The translations under genes were made by a program, and so were the position numbers. Shown here piece after piece: positions 6,177-7,186 of a DNA stretch of 7,186 bases (position 1 is the stretch's first letter; each line of letters opens with the position of its first letter). The DNA comes from Parachlamydiales bacterium (lineage in GTDB: Bacteria; Chlamydiota; Chlamydiia; Chlamydiales; Rhabdochlamydiaceae), in assembly GCA_020050965.1 (NCBI GenBank), contig JAGVJV010000051.1, forward strand, positions 1-7,186, in the 5' to 3' direction. The notes beneath the pieces were generated by a model. That model was not told the origin of the DNA. It worked only from the letters and a program-made list of their open reading frames with translations, and ran no database searches.

Positions 6177-7186
6177 ATGATTCAGTCGTTTTTTCGCAGC
6201 TTGGCTACATTAGATCAATTTTTTTGGAGTTACATCGCTTTTATTTTAATTATGATTTTGGGAATTTTTCTCACTTTCAAAATGCGGTTTTTTCAGATCC
6301 GCGCCCTTCCTTCTATTTTGAAAACTTTCGCCCATTTCCTCAAAACCCGCTCCACAGGGCAAGGAGTCCATCCGCTTAGGGCCTTTTTTGCCTCGGTGGG
6401 CGGAATGATCGGCATCGGCAATGTGGTGGGGATTGTCACAGCAGTACAGATTGGGGGGCCCGGTGCGCTGTTTTGGGTCTGGGTGGCAGCTCTGATTGGG
6501 GCGATGATTAAGTATTCGGAGATCATCCTGGGGCTGAAACACCGAGTCGCTAACCAGCGGGGCGGCTATGATGGAGGTCCCATCTATTTTTTAAAGGCAG
6601 CATTTAAAAAGAAGTGGATTCCTGTTGCGGTGGCCTTTTTGCTCTGTATCTATGGGGTCGAGGTATATCAATTCAGCGTCGTGACAGATAGCCTGGCGAC
6701 GAATTGGCATCTCAACCGGTATGGGGTCATGATTGTATTGCTCGGTCTTGTGCTCTATGCGGGGAAAGGGGGAGTGAAGAGGATTGGAAAAATCTGCAGC
6801 ACGATCATGCCTTTTTTCTTAGTTGTCTATATTTGCATGAGTTTGTGGATGATCATCCATGAGGCCCATTTGCTGCCAGGGATTTTACTGACGGTTTTTA
6901 AATCGGCTTTTGCCGGCCATGCGGCGGTCGGAGGTTTTGTGGGAAGTAGCGCGGCTTTGGCCATCCAGCATGGGATTGCTCGTGCGGCATATTCGGCAGA
7001 TCTTGGAATTGGGTATGATTCGATCATTCAGAGTGAATCGAGCACTGTCTATCCGGAAAAACAGGCCAGCTTGGCAGTACTAGGTGTTTTCGTCGACAAT
7101 CTGATTTGTACGATGAGTATTCTGGTGGTGCTGATTTCAGGGATTTGGACATCCGTCCAGCCGATCGAAGCTTCCCGCCTTGTGCA
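6177..7186 (+). CDS. Sodium:alanine/glycine symporter (AGCS family), 3' end missing
   Basis: The frame is open from ATG 6177 to the window end (336 codons seen), with AAGGA 6 bases upstream of the start. AGCS proteins are inner-membrane transporters, usually about 450-500 residues, that import alanine or glycine with Na+ (or H+). Family blocks are present: F71-A-S-V-G-G-M-I-G-I-G-N-V-V-G (compare the usual G-T-G-N-I-x-G-V), then G93-G-P-G-A-L-F-W-V-W-V, a short Y-D-G-G-P-I-Y-F block (131-138) matching the usual G-G-P-x-Y-Y, and a region at 264-285 equivalent to the R-G-x-F-S-N-E-A-G-L-G-S block. In that last block this protein has A-Y-S-A-D-L-G-I-G-Y, a noticeable divergence. Several hydrophobic helices are evident (17-35, 73-91, 95-112, 149-166, 182-194, 209-228). 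Related chlamydial genes are called D-alanine/glycine permeases. The gene is separated by 46 bases from the basic-peptide gene and is probably co-transcribed. Confidence 0.9.
   Translation, partial: MIQSFFRSLATLDQFFWSYIAFILIMILGIFLTFKMRFFQIRALPSILKTFAHFLKTRSTGQGVHPLRAFFASVGGMIGIGNVVGIVTAVQIGGPGALFWVWVAALIGAMIKYSEIILGLKHRVANQRGGYDGGPIYFLKAAFKKKWIPVAVAFLLCIYGVEVYQFSVVTDSLATNWHLNRYGVMIVLLGLVLYAGKGGVKRIGKICSTIMPFFLVVYICMSLWMIIHEAHLLPGILLTVFKSAFAGHAAVGGFVGSSAALAIQHGIARAAYSADLGIGYDSIIQSESSTVYPEKQASLAVLGVFVDNLICTMSILVVLISGIWTSVQPIEASRLV

Noticed and set aside
6246..6542. Minus-strand ORFs of 98 and 77 codons inside the symporter gene
   Set aside because: They lie opposite a gene with clear AGCS family motifs and their proline- and basic-rich translations are typical of antisense reading.

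Overview
The window most likely comes from an environmental (Chlamydia-like) member of the Chlamydiae, possibly a Simkania/Rhabdochlamydia-type organism. The main evidence is a tandem run of three cysteine-containing MOMP-like outer-membrane beta-barrel proteins. Each has a signal peptide, a D-[FL]-I-Y-W motif, a (G)Y-x-P-G-F-K-V motif and a C-terminal F-D-F. Paralogous porin families of this kind (the Legionella MOMP / Lpg1974 pore-forming type) are expanded in such organisms. The assignment rests on remembered family features, not on a database search.

Layout: (1) 1-213 is non-coding. It holds a very long, nearly perfect palindrome (1-84) and a shorter hairpin (166-204) that looks like the intrinsic terminator of the next gene. 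(2) 214-1704, minus strand: a membrane-anchored von Willebrand factor A (VWA) domain protein with an intact MIDAS metal site. Its N-terminal part has four tandem 21-residue repeats, a membrane segment and a poly-Gln stretch. (3) 1705-1849 is a divergent intergenic region with a good sigma70-type promoter for the porins and a T10 tract at the expected transcription start. (4) 1850-5107, plus strand: three MOMP-like porin genes separated by only 9 and 18 bases, which look like one transcript, followed by a hairpin at 5111-5138. (5) 5154-5594, minus strand: a hotdog-fold acyl-CoA thioesterase of the YdiI/MenI type, convergent with the porins. (6) 5595-5690 is a second divergent intergenic region with overlapping promoter candidates. 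(7) 5691-7186, plus strand: a 103-residue membrane protein of unknown function, a 38-residue highly basic peptide gene, and an AGCS-family sodium:alanine/glycine symporter that runs off the window end. These three are closely spaced and may be co-transcribed.

The porins would form diffusion channels in a disulfide-linked outer envelope. The VWA protein may be a membrane-anchored adhesion or assembly factor, but nothing in the sequence ties it functionally to the porins beyond divergent orientation. The thioesterase and the symporter are ordinary metabolic and transport genes. By eye they are richer in G+C than the porin genes. I see no CRISPR array, tRNA, rRNA, transposase or phage gene. The least explained items are the 21-residue repeat array of the VWA protein, the long palindrome at the left edge, and the two small genes upstream of the symporter.
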